A stretch of 64,000 nt of DNA from Saccharina japonica (lineage: Eukaryota; Sar; Phaeophyceae; Laminariales; Laminariaceae). Of this stretch, positions 53,801 to 58,372 are shown one piece after another (positions within the stretch are counted from its first letter, which is position 1; each line of letters opens with the position of its first letter). The stretch lies in NCBI GenBank assembly GCA_008828725.1, contig MEHQ01002218.1, forward strand, positions 1 through 64,000. The letters are read 5' to 3'. A program made the position numbers and the translations under genes. A model generated the notes under the pieces. The model worked only from the letters and a program-made list of their open reading frames with translations, was not told the origin of the DNA and ran no database searches.

Positions 53801-56781
53801 AGCAAAAGCCGCCCGCTCAATCGGTGGAACTCCCAGCTGACGCATTTGAAGTATTTTCATGATTAAAAACAGGTAGAGAAAAGGCGGGAGGACTGCAAAA
53901 ATAATGCAGCAAAAGCCACCCGCTCAATCGGTGGAACTCCTAGCTGACGCATATGTAATCATTTTTATGATATACATTTAAAGGTCGAGAAAAGACGAGA
54001 GAGGGCGGCGAAAAAATATGCAGCAAAAGCCGCCCGCTCAATCGGTGGAACTCCCAGCTGACACATTTGTAATTATTAATATTATCATCTTCGCCGTCCG
54101 ACAATGTTCAGCATGAGTTTCTACGTTGATCACTCCTAACATTCCCGAGAGCAGAAAACCACGGAAACGAAAGGAAACCTACGTATGCGCAAAGTCTAAC
54201 TTCCTTCCATGTCTACTTCCCGCTAAGCTTTATCCACAATACTCCATTTGTCGTCCTTGCTCCCGCCTTCTTTGTAATCATTTTTCTGATATATTAAAAG
54301 GTCGAGAAAAGACGGGAGGACGCGAAAAGAATGCAGCAAGCCGCCAGGGACAAGGCCAAGCGAGCGGCCGAGAAGCGCCAAAAAAGCGCCGCGGCGACTC
54401 GTAAAAAGATGCAAGCCATGAGAAACACGCCCAAAACCGAGCGCGGGTCCCGGAGACCATCGACAACAGGTGAACTAAGCTTTGAGTATGTGACGCGTAT
54501 TACAGCAGTGCAGGGCAACTAATAAGAAACAGGAAACGTGGTCCAGGCTGGATGTATTTCTTATTTGAGAAATAGTGCCTTCTTTCTACACTAATTTCAA
54601 GATAACGACTCCCGATTTATTTTTTAAAATCTAAATCTCAGCCTGGCTCTCTTATTAGCCTGTTTTTTTTATCAGGTGTCCTGTACTGCATGGGAGGAAG
54701 GGGTAAGAACGGCCAACAAGAAACAGGAAATATGGTCCAGGCTGGATTTCTTGTTTGAGAGAAGGTGCTTCTTTCTACAATAATTTCCAAGATAACGACT
54801 CCCAAAATTTCCTATTTTCCTCCCCAAGTCTCAGCCTGGCTTTCTTATCAGCCTGTTTCTTATTAGGTGTCCTGTACTGTCTGTACGATACCACCGTAGA
54901 GGTATATAGTACATAGCACTTTTCGAATGAAACGTTTTCTGAACAACGGGGATCCTTATTTGACCCCTTGAGGTAAGAACTGGTCCCACGAGTTTGGGGG
55001 ACAAACTACTTGGAATTATTTGTGTGGGACATTTTTTTCAGTTCTGAATGGGTTACCTTTCGGTTATGTTAACCCATATTCGTCGGATTTTGATTTTTTT
55101 TTTTGTGTTGCTATATTTTTCGTTTTATTTTTTGCTAACGTGGGCCATGGCATTGTTCATCGGGTGCGTACGTATATATGTATATATATATGTGTATGTA
55201 TATGTATATGTGTATGTATATGTATATATAGCACTTTTCTTTTCCCTCCGAAATATGTTTTCGACTACTGCAGGTATAAAGGTCCTATACTATAATCAAG
55301 TGACAACCACCCTCAAAAGGCAAAAAAATGGTGCACCTATACCTTAAGATAGCATGAGTAGGTTATGTGCGGAGGGCCTCTTTTCTGTTTCTTCCTTGGT
55401 TTTGTTCTTTCGGAGTGCTTATGGGTGACCAATGTTGAGGCTCATCACGCTACTAATACATACTACGCCTTGTTGAAGATGGCAACGATAATAACAGTAA
55501 ACATAGATATGTAGCAGGTACAATATTTGGGTGAACGGTGGTAGTGCGTATTCTATTGAGTACACGGAGGGGAGGATAATTGGTTGGAGGAGATTGGTGG
55601 CATTCGACAAATTGGGTCAGCTTTTTTCATTCTGAATGAATAATGCCCTGCACATTGTCGGAAGGCAAACAATATAATAATAACAGTAATGGAGACACAG
55701 CAGATAGTGGGTACCCCTATTTGAGAGCATTCGGGATTTAACCCTTTCAGGACTGCAGTCCCGTTTTGGGGACAAACCAGTCTAATTCTAAGCAATTTGT
55801 CCCCATAACGGGACTCCAGTCCTATAAGGGATAAGAGCGGCCAAATCGGCATGTACGTATGATATGTCCCGCCTACATACTCAAACCCATACATTTCCCA
55901 CTACATATGTGTAAATAAGAACGCCTGTTTTGGCTTTTCACGGAGTGCTCTTAAATCGGGTATACCACTACTGTACCGCTTTTTGGCGAAAACGCTTCTG
56001 CCTGACCATTTTTTGGCGAAAACAGTTGCGAGGAGCCATAATAATCAGGACCCATCATGTACACAAAAAACTATATATTACGGTGTTTTTGCACAGCATA
56101 TTTGGTCCTGATTACTGTGTTCCCTCGTAATCGTATATATAAATACCGGTACACCTAAACTGAGGAACTACTCAATAAGGCGCATGCCTTGTAAGGCATG
56201 CCTCATCGTCGGGAGACATCTTCACTTTTTTGCAGAAATTTTCGTTGTTCGCGGCCATGAGAATGTTATTAAATGGCCATGATATTGTTCTTAAATATAC
56301 GGAACGTTTTGATTACGTATCAATATACAAACGCTCATTATATTTTCGGACAGGGTGGTATTATTTTGTCAGCTTTTTTTAATAAACAGATACAGAGAGT
56401 GGCTATACTATAACCAAGTGGGGGAGCCCTCAGACACATTAGCAGCTACCCCTGGAAGGCAAAATACATAGCGCGTGTGACGCCGCCGTTGGTGTAGAGA
56501 TCCCCCATACTATATTCAATACAACCAAGTGGAGGGAGCCCTCAGAAACATTAGCAGCTACCCTTCGAAGGCAAACAAAAAAAAACCACGTGCGTAACGC
56601 CTCCCTCCCCCATATGAACGTCTTGCTTTCCTTGGGTGCATCGTTGGCTGCTGGTCTTCCAGGCGGGGGAAACAAGAAGCCCAAGCGACATCGGGGCGGT
56701 GGTGGTGGTGGTGGTGGTGGAGACGGAGGCGACGCTAGCAGCAACGGCAGCAGCAGCGATGGCAGCAGCGATAACGGTTGA
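31448..56781 (+). CDS. Inferred 11-exon gene: N-terminal membrane region, acidic stretch, charged coiled coil (about 629 aa)
   Basis: Gene model read by eye. Exons: 31448-31465, 38111-38240, 39558-39715, 40659-40737, 43270-43931, 45413-45568, 46942-47067, 50858-50963, 53229-53395, 54301-54469, 56663-56781 (TGA). All have GT/AG borders and junction phases agree throughout (total 1,890 nt). The product has three hydrophobic segments (around FGGYVSVATGLTEFTLSLIAG, LGISIMAVAEIAGSILVLYRW and FAGAIAIMTTLLGAMLL), then a Pro/Gly/Glu-rich region with an internal duplication (EGQE-GRGGSEAYHV twice), an acidic stretch (AAIDDDDDRP), a charged helix from YEEQVDAQLAAAAAQ into VEKRREDAKRMQQAARDK, and a Gly/Ser/Asp tail. 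Coding sequence is far more GC-rich than the introns. I do not recognise the family; a four- or six-helix membrane protein with a cytosolic coiled coil is the most I would say. Exon 1 and the 3' exons are least certain; separate genes remain possible. Confidence 0.5.
31545..32015. repeat. Repeats of TACCCG / GTACTCGCGAGTAC with direct duplication
   Basis: A block of about 125 bp from CCCGTCCAACACCCGCGTAC to GAGTACCCGGGTAATT occurs twice (about 31765-31888 and 31890-32010), and a diverged third relative lies at 32823-32970. The unit contains the palindromes ACTCGCGAGT and TACCCGGGTA. Confidence 0.75.
32100..32720. repeat. TACTCCGAGTA-like degenerate array
   Basis: Dispersed GAGTACTCGCAGTA, CGAAATACTGCGAGTACTCG and similar words. 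It is more diverged than the array at 20655. Confidence 0.6.
33490..33880. repeat. GAGTACTCGCAGTATT-like degenerate array
   Basis: Scattered TACTGGCAGT, GAGTACTCGCAGTATTTG and AGTACTT words of the same flavour as the 32.1-32.7 kb array. Confidence 0.5.
34513..34953 (+). mobile_element. Possible hAT-like MITE
   Basis: Left CTGGAGATGGGCGC and right GGTGCCCATCTCTAG are inverted ends of the GAGATGGGC type often seen in hAT elements. I could not see a convincing 8-bp duplication, so confidence is limited. Confidence 0.45.
35337..35502 (+). mobile_element. MITE-7 copy 1 (ATGTCGGGAGAC termini)
   Basis: A 166-bp element with ends ATGTCGGGAGACA and TGTCTCCCGACAT. The interior, GTGTTCCACACTAAAACCTG...GGTGTCAGT, is shared with the copy at 62133-62285. 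Confidence 0.75.
35503..36317. other. Intron-1 DNA, no supported feature
   Basis: Repeated words ACCAGGTATACC and CAGGTACACC suggest weak low-copy repeats. A CTATTAATAG palindrome is at 36128-36137. Confidence 0.35.
36318..36441 (+). mobile_element. MITE-4 (mariner/Stowaway-like) copy with insertion
   Basis: Starts TACTACTCTGTCCCGAAATA and ends GAGTCAGAGTGG. The termini and the AAATATAAGC-like word match the cleaner copies at 51076 and 53423. It is longer than those by about 45 bp. Confidence 0.55.
36475..36615 (+). repeat. Family P repeat
   Basis: GAGCGCCC, GAGTTGGAGGTGTC, AGGAACGGTGCTCCGTCT, GGTTAAATGACTAAGGCAAG, then ATGAGTACGCCCCCCCCC. TTATTAATAGG lies where other copies have CTAGTAGG or similar. 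Confidence 0.75.
37066..37350 (+). repeat. Composite P + Q repeat
   Basis: A P copy (GTGTCTCTATTACATACC through TCAATGGTCAAATGGC) is followed without a gap by a Q segment (CCAACACCTCACGGCGCTTC, GGTGCAAGCAATGTCTGCC, CGTCCCGGCATTGTAGG). The same P-then-Q order occurs at 58373-58755. Confidence 0.65.
37365..37880 (+). repeat. Family Q repeat, near full length
   Basis: About 510 bp from TTGGCGTCGACGCTGTAAAA through GTGCGGGGTTGAGAACC, GGAGGCTGTCGTCC, CACGGCGTTCGCGCTTGG and GGTCATACGACTACGGCCAT to a C-run near 37865. A reverse copy is at 45785-46292. The beginning of a further copy follows at 37915-38000. Confidence 0.75.
38111..38240 (+). CDS. Exon 2: first membrane helix
   Basis: Acceptor GATACAG at 38110, open through AVVHSLGKMAARLGVRTPVQ and FGGYVSVATGLTEFTLSLIA, donor G|GTGTGTGG, ending in phase 1. 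If exon 1 is wrong, translation may start at the internal ATG at 38135, which has a good context (AAGATGG). Confidence 0.6.
38241..38900 (+). repeat. Intron 2 tandem array with copied exon-2 donor
   Basis: Four to five units of about 110 bp built on GGGTTTCGATAATGGAGGCG and GTGATTGGGGGAGGGGAT. At 38801-38827 the unit reads TACCCTCTCCCTTGTTGCCG then GTGTGTGG, a near copy of the end of exon 2 and its donor (TACGCTCTCCCTCATTGCCG at 38221). A reverse P fragment with a G12 run lies at 38306-38365. Confidence 0.75.
38900..39557. other. Remainder of intron 2
   Basis: 38961-38995 resembles exon-2 sequence (TCCCGTGGCGACGGGGCTAA against CTCCGTGGCGACGGGACTGA), a further relic of exon duplication. Otherwise A/T-rich with nothing recognised. 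Confidence 0.5.
39558..39715 (+). CDS. Exon 3: second membrane helix
   Basis: Acceptor GTTGCAG, phase 1 in; encodes EDEDSSSLLG then ISIMAVAEIAGSILVLYRWR and a basic/polar loop ending GRQSEQLQE; donor GAG|GTGAGAA, phase 0. Confidence 0.65.
39745..40430 (+). repeat. Intron 3 TGCCGTTAGATCATCTAGAT array with copied exon-3 donor
   Basis: About 25-27 bp units of AACCTGCCGTTAGATCATCT, with AGATCATCTAGAT-like self-complementary centres. At 40096-40117 the array contains GGAGCAGCTCCTTAGCGGTG, and just after it (40459-40478) AGCAGCTCCAAGAGGTGGC: both are imperfect copies of the exon-3 end and donor (GAGCAGCTCCAAGAGGTGAG at 39702-39720). Confidence 0.8.
40659..40737 (+). CDS. Exon 4: third membrane helix
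   Basis: Acceptor AAAAACCAG after a pyrimidine-rich tract; encodes VYFAGAIAIMTTLLGAMLL then HTSILDL; donor C|GTGAGCG, phase 1. Confidence 0.6.
40975..41318 (-). repeat. tRNA-derived SINE, left-arm copy
   Basis: On the minus strand: a head with CGCCCCGGTGGTCTAAGAGG and GGTCGAGGGCTCGAGTCTCC (A- and B-box-like), then a body with AAGAACCGTAGTGGGGGAGG, GTGACCCCGGATCTGAGTTA and GAAGATAATGAATGGGATGG. Four more copies of this family are in the window. Confidence 0.65.
41571..41744 (-). mobile_element. MITE-5, left-arm copy
   Basis: Ends CAATACAGGACACCTAAAAC and ATATTAGGTGTCCTGTACTG are inverted repeats. The interior words CAGGCTGAAATTC and TCCAGCCTGGACCAG match the copies at 54506 and 54711. Confidence 0.7.
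42042..42042. other. N at the exact centre of the palindrome
   Basis: Flanked by GAGAGAGCTTG and CAAGCTCTCTC. A gap of unknown length or an unresolved base at the symmetry point suggests that the assembler joined two inverted contig ends. Confidence 0.9.
42340..42512 (+). mobile_element. MITE-5, right-arm copy
   Basis: CAGTACAGGACACCTAATAT to TAGGTGTCCTGTATTG, mirror image of the left-arm copy. Confidence 0.7.
42772..43110 (+). repeat. tRNA-derived SINE, right-arm copy
   Basis: The head (GCCCCGGTGGTCTAAGAGGT, GGCTCGAGTCTCC) and body follow in the order described for the left-arm copy, ending AATGGGATGGAAAAACAAAA. Confidence 0.65.
43270..43931 (+). CDS. Exon 5: low-complexity middle region
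   Basis: Acceptor TTCAGAG, phase 1 in; about 220 codons beginning PWLGQVEAHTTFSLALVKDD and LARLTEGSGG, then Pro/Gly/Glu-rich. A 50-60 bp tandem duplication (about 43484-43543 and 43544-43595) repeats EGQE-GRGGSEAYHVL. It ends EGEAWELVARK with donor AAG|GTATTC, phase 0; if unspliced, a stop follows 7 codons later at 43955. Confidence 0.6.
43932..44233. other. Intron 5, first part
   Basis: Nothing recognised besides a small inverted repeat, ATTACC-TAGGAATGAG-GTAATTACC, near 44180-44205. Confidence 0.35.
44234..44338 (+). mobile_element. MITE-3 copy (TTACGGAGGACCATA termini)
   Basis: A 105-bp element with ends TTACGGAGGACCATAGTAAA and ACTATGGTCCTCCGTAA, near-perfect inverted repeats extending into TAGGA/TCCTA. 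Another clean copy is at 57192-57297. Confidence 0.8.
44525..44885 (+). repeat. tRNA-derived SINE carrying two CTATNAATAG insertions
   Basis: The head at 44532-44619 has acceptor-like ends TCGCCCC and GTGGCGA (6 of 7 pairs) and the B-box-like GAGTTCAAATCCC. It contains CTATTAATAG at 44545-44554 and CTATCAATAG at 44576-44585. Removing 6 bp from each leaves CTAG at both sites and a 76-nt head, a normal tRNA length, with a D-arm word TAGACTAGTGG. The body (AGGGAAGAAAGTGC, ACCGTAGTGGGGAGG, CCCCGGATCTGAGTTACGAC, ATGGGATGG) matches the other SINE copies. Confidence 0.6.
44935..45060 (+). repeat. Family Q fragment
   Basis: CCTGGTCGGTCGAAACCCGA, GCTCCGTTCCGGCATTGTAG, GGTCATACGACTACGGCCAT, then GAGTACACA: the last third of Q. 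The C-run at the end is replaced by ACATACCCTCCCCCC. Confidence 0.65.
45242..45334 (+). repeat. Family P repeat with C22 end
   Basis: TTTCGGAAGGGATGCGTGGT, CAAATGACTAAAGCAAGCAA, GGAGTACGCCT and then a run of about 22 C. Confidence 0.75.
45413..45568 (+). CDS. Exon 6
   Basis: Acceptor GGTCTTGCAG; 52 whole codons, phase 0 to 0: KCYWKRTHAPGSADLASLSG, then TSPRLPPACG and LFERSSEELIVSE; donor GAG|GTGCGAG. No family recognised. Confidence 0.6.
45785..46292 (-). repeat. Family Q repeat, near full length, reverse
   Basis: Mirror of the Q copy at 37365-37880: a G13 run, TGTACTCATTG, GGCCGTAGTCATATGACC, GACGGAGCGCGTTGGGG, GCACCAAGCGCGAAAACGCC, TAGCTCCACGCAGCGAGTGC. The G-run end lies to the left. Confidence 0.75.
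46355..46448 (-). repeat. Family P repeat, reverse
   Basis: A GGCGGCGGCGG-rich run, GGTACTCATGTGTTCCTTGCC, TCAGTCATTTGGC, then CCTTTCGAGACGGAGCG. A G-rich stretch (46310-46345) lies next to it. Confidence 0.65.
46942..47067 (+). CDS. Exon 7
   Basis: Strong acceptor (pyrimidine-rich tract, then CCTTTTATCAG); 42 whole codons: VSHAGPTSTAALEGESDGGR, then STDLRTVLGTAIFERVIK; donor AAG|GTGAAC, phase 0. Confidence 0.6.
47100..47335 (+). repeat. TGTATGATC / TGTATGACC microsatellite
   Basis: A 9-bp unit, ATCTGTATG or ACCTGTACA, about 20 copies, starting about 35 bp inside intron 7. Confidence 0.8.
47375..47675 (+). repeat. Palindromic GATGATCTAGATCATGATCTATCTGTA array
   Basis: About ten units of around 27-30 bp. 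The core ATGATCTAGATCAT is a perfect palindrome, so each unit is a potential hairpin. A CTATTAATAG palindrome (47368-47377) directly precedes the first unit. Confidence 0.85.
47690..48390. other. Intron-7 DNA with a repeated GCGAGCAGARCTGTCGCG word
   Basis: GCGAGCAGAGCTGTCGCGTT near 47699 and GCGAGCAGAACTGTCGCGTT near 48262. The second leads directly into the first TTTG repeats (48278-48322). No gene supported. Confidence 0.5.
48391..50825. repeat. (TTTG)n array, about 2.4 kb
   Basis: About 608 units of TTTG with a single interruption (one T lost near 48451), ending at the N at 50826. A shorter TTTG run (48278-48322) precedes it. The length is divisible in all three frames, which produces long Phe/Val/Cys/Leu frames on one strand and Asn/Lys/Gln/Thr frames on the other; these are not genes. 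Confidence 0.95.
50826..50854. repeat. N followed by G28
   Basis: The N separates the TTTG array from 28 consecutive G, which run directly into CAG, the acceptor of exon 8. A G-run in place of a pyrimidine tract is abnormal for a 3' splice site, so this join is doubtful. Confidence 0.9.
50858..50963 (+). CDS. Exon 8
   Basis: 35 codons plus one base: KMTSEARDAQLQVALAELVV then FDDEVSSAPKDTEDE; donor AAG|GTATTC, phase 1. GC-rich and coding-like, but its upstream border lies in the G28/N region. Confidence 0.5.
51076..51154 (+). mobile_element. MITE-4 (mariner/Stowaway-like), clean copy
   Basis: A 79-bp element. CCACTCTGTCCGGAAATATG and ATTTCAGGACAGAGTGG are inverted ends, with TA on both sides. 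The AAATAT(A/G)AGC word next to the end resembles Stowaway termini. Confidence 0.85.
51255..51613 (-). mobile_element. MITE-1 copy with nested piggyBac-like MITE
   Basis: Left GACGCATATTACGGCAAAGG (degraded), right GCTACCTCTATTTGTAGCACGCG. The nested foldback sequence (51462-51545) begins at TTAA (51458-51461) within GGGTTAA, the normal interior word of MITE-1. Confidence 0.65.
51462..51545 (+). mobile_element. piggyBac-like MITE nested in MITE-1
   Basis: CGCATTCAGAACTG...CCAAGTAGTTTGTCCCCAAA...GGATCAGTTTTCAATAATGG, flanked by TTAA on the left and TTGA on the right. Confidence 0.55.
51828..51975 (+). repeat. SINE body fragment
   Basis: CGCGATAAAAATGCAAGGCA, AGAACCGTTGTGGGGAGGG, GACCCCGGATCTGAGTTACG, ATGGGATGG and an A14 run. 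The head is missing. Confidence 0.65.
52379..52450 (+). mobile_element. MITE-3 left part
   Basis: GTTACGGAGGGGCCATCGTA then AACAAATCTTGTTAG and AAAATATATAGG, cut off where the SINE begins. Confidence 0.5.
52455..52975 (-). repeat. tRNA-derived SINE with clear B box
   Basis: Minus strand: the head has GCGTCCCCGGTGGATTGACA and GTTGGTTCGAGCCCCC, a perfect GGTTCGAGCCC B box. The body is partly duplicated (52560-52680 and 52700-52850), then GACCCCGGATCTGAGTTACG and ATGGGATGG near the end. The three heads in the window share CCCCGGT at the same place. Confidence 0.6.
52991..53170 (+). mobile_element. MITE-3 copy split by a nested MITE-4
   Basis: CTACGGAGGGACAACAGTAA...AGTAAAATATA, then MITE-4, then CCGTAGGTCCTATTTACTAC, a C13-14 run and GCGTAA. 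Confidence 0.65.
53051..53129 (+). mobile_element. MITE-4 copy nested in MITE-3
   Basis: CCACTCTGTACATGAATAGA...TTTAGAACAGATGGG with TA on both sides; 79 bp, the same length as the copy at 51076. Confidence 0.7.
53229..53395 (+). CDS. Exon 9: acidic stretch and start of coiled coil
   Basis: Proposed acceptor CGCACAAG, phase 1 in; AAIDDDDDRPATSGMVTWGV, then KFDEEAVEPIALDDGG and ELYEEQVDAQLAAAAAQ; donor CAG|GTGGGG, phase 0. The frame is also open upstream to 53186, so the acceptor is the least certain point. Confidence 0.5.
53423..53501 (+). mobile_element. MITE-4 copy in intron 9
   Basis: CCACTCTGTCCATAAGTATA...TTGATGTACAGAGTGG with TA on both sides; 79 bp. Confidence 0.8.
53530..54070 (+). 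repeat. Five tandem copies of the exon-10 start with its acceptor
   Basis: Copies begin at about 53533, 53656, 53768, 53873 and 53983, spaced 105-123 bp. Each has AG|GTCGAGAAAAGACG-like sequence (true exon 10 begins GTCGAGAAAAGACGGGAGGA at 54301), about 60 bp of exon-like sequence, then CCGCTCAATCGGTGGAACTC and CCAGCTGACGCAT. Most have an in-frame stop after 24-25 codons or a changed frame; the first stays open longer. Confidence 0.8.
54301..54469 (+). CDS. Exon 10: charged coiled-coil helix
   Basis: Acceptor TTAAAAG, phase 0 in; VEKRREDAKRMQQAARDKAK, then RAAEKRQKSAAATRKKMQAM and a basic Ser/Pro end; donor CAG|GTGAAC, phase 1. If unspliced, the frame ends at 54522. Continuous with the helix of exon 9. 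Confidence 0.6.
54506..54688 (+). mobile_element. MITE-5 copy
   Basis: CAGTGCAGGGCAACTAATAA to ATCAGGTGTCCTGTACTG with interior GTCCAGGCTGGA and CTCAGCCTGGCT. 183 bp. Confidence 0.75.
54711..54879 (+). mobile_element. MITE-5 copy, left end damaged
   Basis: CCAACAAGAAACAGGAAATA...TCAGCCTGTTTCTTATTAGG then TGTCCTGTACTG, in tandem with the previous copy 22 bp away. Confidence 0.7.
54885..55353 (+). mobile_element. Diverged MITE-1 with nested piggyBac-like MITE
   Basis: Begins near ACCACCGTAGAGGTATATAG, ends GGTGCACCTATACC and AAGATAGCATG. The nested foldback sequence lies at about 54969-55063 (AAGAACTGGTCCCACG...TTCAGTTCTGAATGGGTTA), in the region where other MITE-1 copies have CCTTAACCC. A TATG microsatellite at 55170-55230 is inside. 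Confidence 0.55.
55354..55741. other. Intron-10 DNA, nothing supported
   Basis: No repeat family or coding sequence recognised. Confidence 0.4.
55742..55830 (+). mobile_element. piggyBac-like MITE, best copy
   Basis: An 89-bp element. CCCTTTCAGGACTGCAGTCC and ACTCCAGTCCTATAAGGG are inverted ends, preceded by TTAA (55738-55741) and followed by ATAA. CCC...GGG ends on a TTAA site fit piggyBac-type elements. Confidence 0.7.
55831..56662. other. Rest of intron 10
   Basis: A MITE-4 right end (CGGACAGGGTGG then TA) at about 56345-56360 and a direct duplication of GGGAGCCCTCAG-ACATTAGCAG at about 56430 and 56536. Otherwise nothing. Confidence 0.45.
56663..56781 (+). CDS. Exon 11 (last): Gly/Ser/Asp tail
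   Basis: Acceptor CTGGTCTTCCAG, phase 1 in; GGNKKPKRHR, a Gly9 run from GGT repeats, then DGGDASSNGSSSDGSSDNG and TGA. Low complexity, so confidence is modest. Confidence 0.45.
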
Positions 56782-56829
56782 CTCTCCTGAATGTACCCTG
56801 ACCCCCATAAGAGTACCACCGAGACTCCA

Positions 56830-57065
56830 TCGATAGCGGTGGTGGCGGTGGTGGCGGTGGTGGTGGTGGTGGTGGTGGTGGTGGTGGTGATGGCAGGAGG
56901 CGGAGGGGTGGCGAGAGGTAGAGACAGGAGTGACACCAGCCAAACAGCAGCGGCAGCAGCGGTAGAAGCGATGATTACGGACTCCCCAGGACAACCCAGG
57001 AGCATCCCCAAGACCCTTCATCGGAGGCGGGGGGGCAGTGGCGGCGGCGGCGGCGGTTGCGGCGG
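56830..57065. repeat. GGT/GGC-rich low-complexity DNA
   Basis: A GGTGGCGGTGGT array near 56838-56890 and GGCGGCGGC near 57035-57065. Frames here encode poly-Gly, Val or His and are not taken as genes. Confidence 0.6.
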
Positions 57066-57191
57066 CCAAAGATGCACTGAGACTGCCCTTATTTATACCC
57101 CTCGACAGACCCCAATTTTCCATTTTCGTTTTTTTGTAAACCTTGACTGACTGCGAAACTACTACCGGTAGTATCTACCAGGTAGGTTTCA

Positions 57192-57297
57192 TTACGGAGG
57201 ACCATAATAAATAGGACCAAATATTGTTAGAAAAAATAAGTAAATATATAGATTTTAGTGTATACCGTAGGTCCTATTTACTATGCCCTCTCCGTAA
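57192..57297 (+). mobile_element. MITE-3 copy
   Basis: A 106-bp element with ends TTACGGAGGACCATAATAAA and TACTATGCCCTCTCCGTAA. The interior GACCAAATATTGTTAG is shared with the other copies. Confidence 0.8.
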
Positions 57298-57314
57298 TAG
57301 TGCTGGAACACAGG

Positions 57315-57530
57315 AATCCACACTAATTCCAAGTGATTTTTTGGTGACGCCTGCTACGATAGAGGTGGCACTTTTTAGGCTGTTTTGTTTTGTTTTTCTG
57401 AGCGAGGGGTTAAGAACTGGTTCCCACGTATTTTGTGGAAAAACCACTTGGAAATAGTGTGGGATATTTCTTTTCGGTTCAATTAGTAGTGTGAGATTTT
57501 TTTTTTTTTTCAGTTCTGAATGAGTTAACC
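57315..57530 (-). mobile_element. piggyBac-like MITE with a MITE-1 end embedded
   Basis: CCACACTAATTCCAAG, then GTGACGCCTGCTACGATAGA (a MITE-1 end), then GGTTAAGAACTGGTTCCCAC and TTCAGTTCTGAATGAGTTAA. Order and orientation indicate successive insertions. Confidence 0.5.
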
Positions 57531-57777
57531 TCAAATCGTTGGAAGCTCGTCCTTGTGTTGCGACATGTTTCGTGTTATGCTGCTTGTTGTGGCTCCATGG
57601 AACTGTTCATCGAGTATAGAAAACAAAAAAAAATACCACACTAATTCCAAGTAGTTTGTCCACAAGAACGTTTTTGGGGGTGGGGAAGATAGAGCTTATC
57701 TCGCGACAAAAACCCCCAGAAAAAACAGGTCGCACCTTTCCCGTCGTACGTAGCATTTGTCTGTCGCGGTACCGGTA

Positions 57778-57963
57778 CAGTGGGGGGGTCCCCCAATAAG
57801 GCGGTCTGAGTAAGGCGGTATCCCGATACAAGGCGGTCAAAATCGCTTGGCGCGACTGGAGAGTAGCACTCATAACATGACACGAATAAGGCGGCTTCCC
57901 TCTACAAGGCGGTCATATTGATTGCTCTGGCATACCCACCGCCTTATTGGGAGACCCCTGCTG
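57778..57963 (+). mobile_element. pogo-like MITE-9
   Basis: A 186-bp element flanked by TA on both sides. CAGTGGGGGGGTCCCCCAAT with AAGGCGG inward, and ATTGGGAGACCCCTGCTG preceded by CCGCCTT. AAGGCGGT occurs five times inside. Confidence 0.7.
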
Positions 57964-58370
57964 TAGAGGTGGGGGGTGAGAGGGGTCGAAAACAAGGGGT
58001 GATACCAGCAACAGCAGCGGCAGCAGCGGCAGCAGCAGCGGTAGCAGCAGCGGCGGTAGCAGCGAGAGGATAGTGATAGATTGTCTCGCAGGACAAAACC
58101 TGGCCCCCAGAGAATGTCGTTTCATGTTCAACTTCCAATGGGGAAAGACCATGAGAGATGGAGCCCACACCCATCGGCGAGGCACCCCATCGAAGACAAC
58201 TCTAGGTGACGCCCTTCCCCGGCGACCTCGGTGAACTCGCTCGGTCGGAGGGGCTTTGGTGCCCGGGATGTATCCAGCGGTAGTACCGCAGTTTTAGATG
58301 GTGTGAAAGTTGCGTGATCCCGAAAAATCGGGAGGTGCTACCCCCCCCGTCATCGTATATGGAAAACACG
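57964..58370. other. GCAGCAGCGGCAGC-rich DNA, no supported gene
   Basis: CAG/CGG trinucleotide repeats at 58008-58070. No convincing coding sequence. Confidence 0.45.
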
Positions 58371-58372
58371 CA

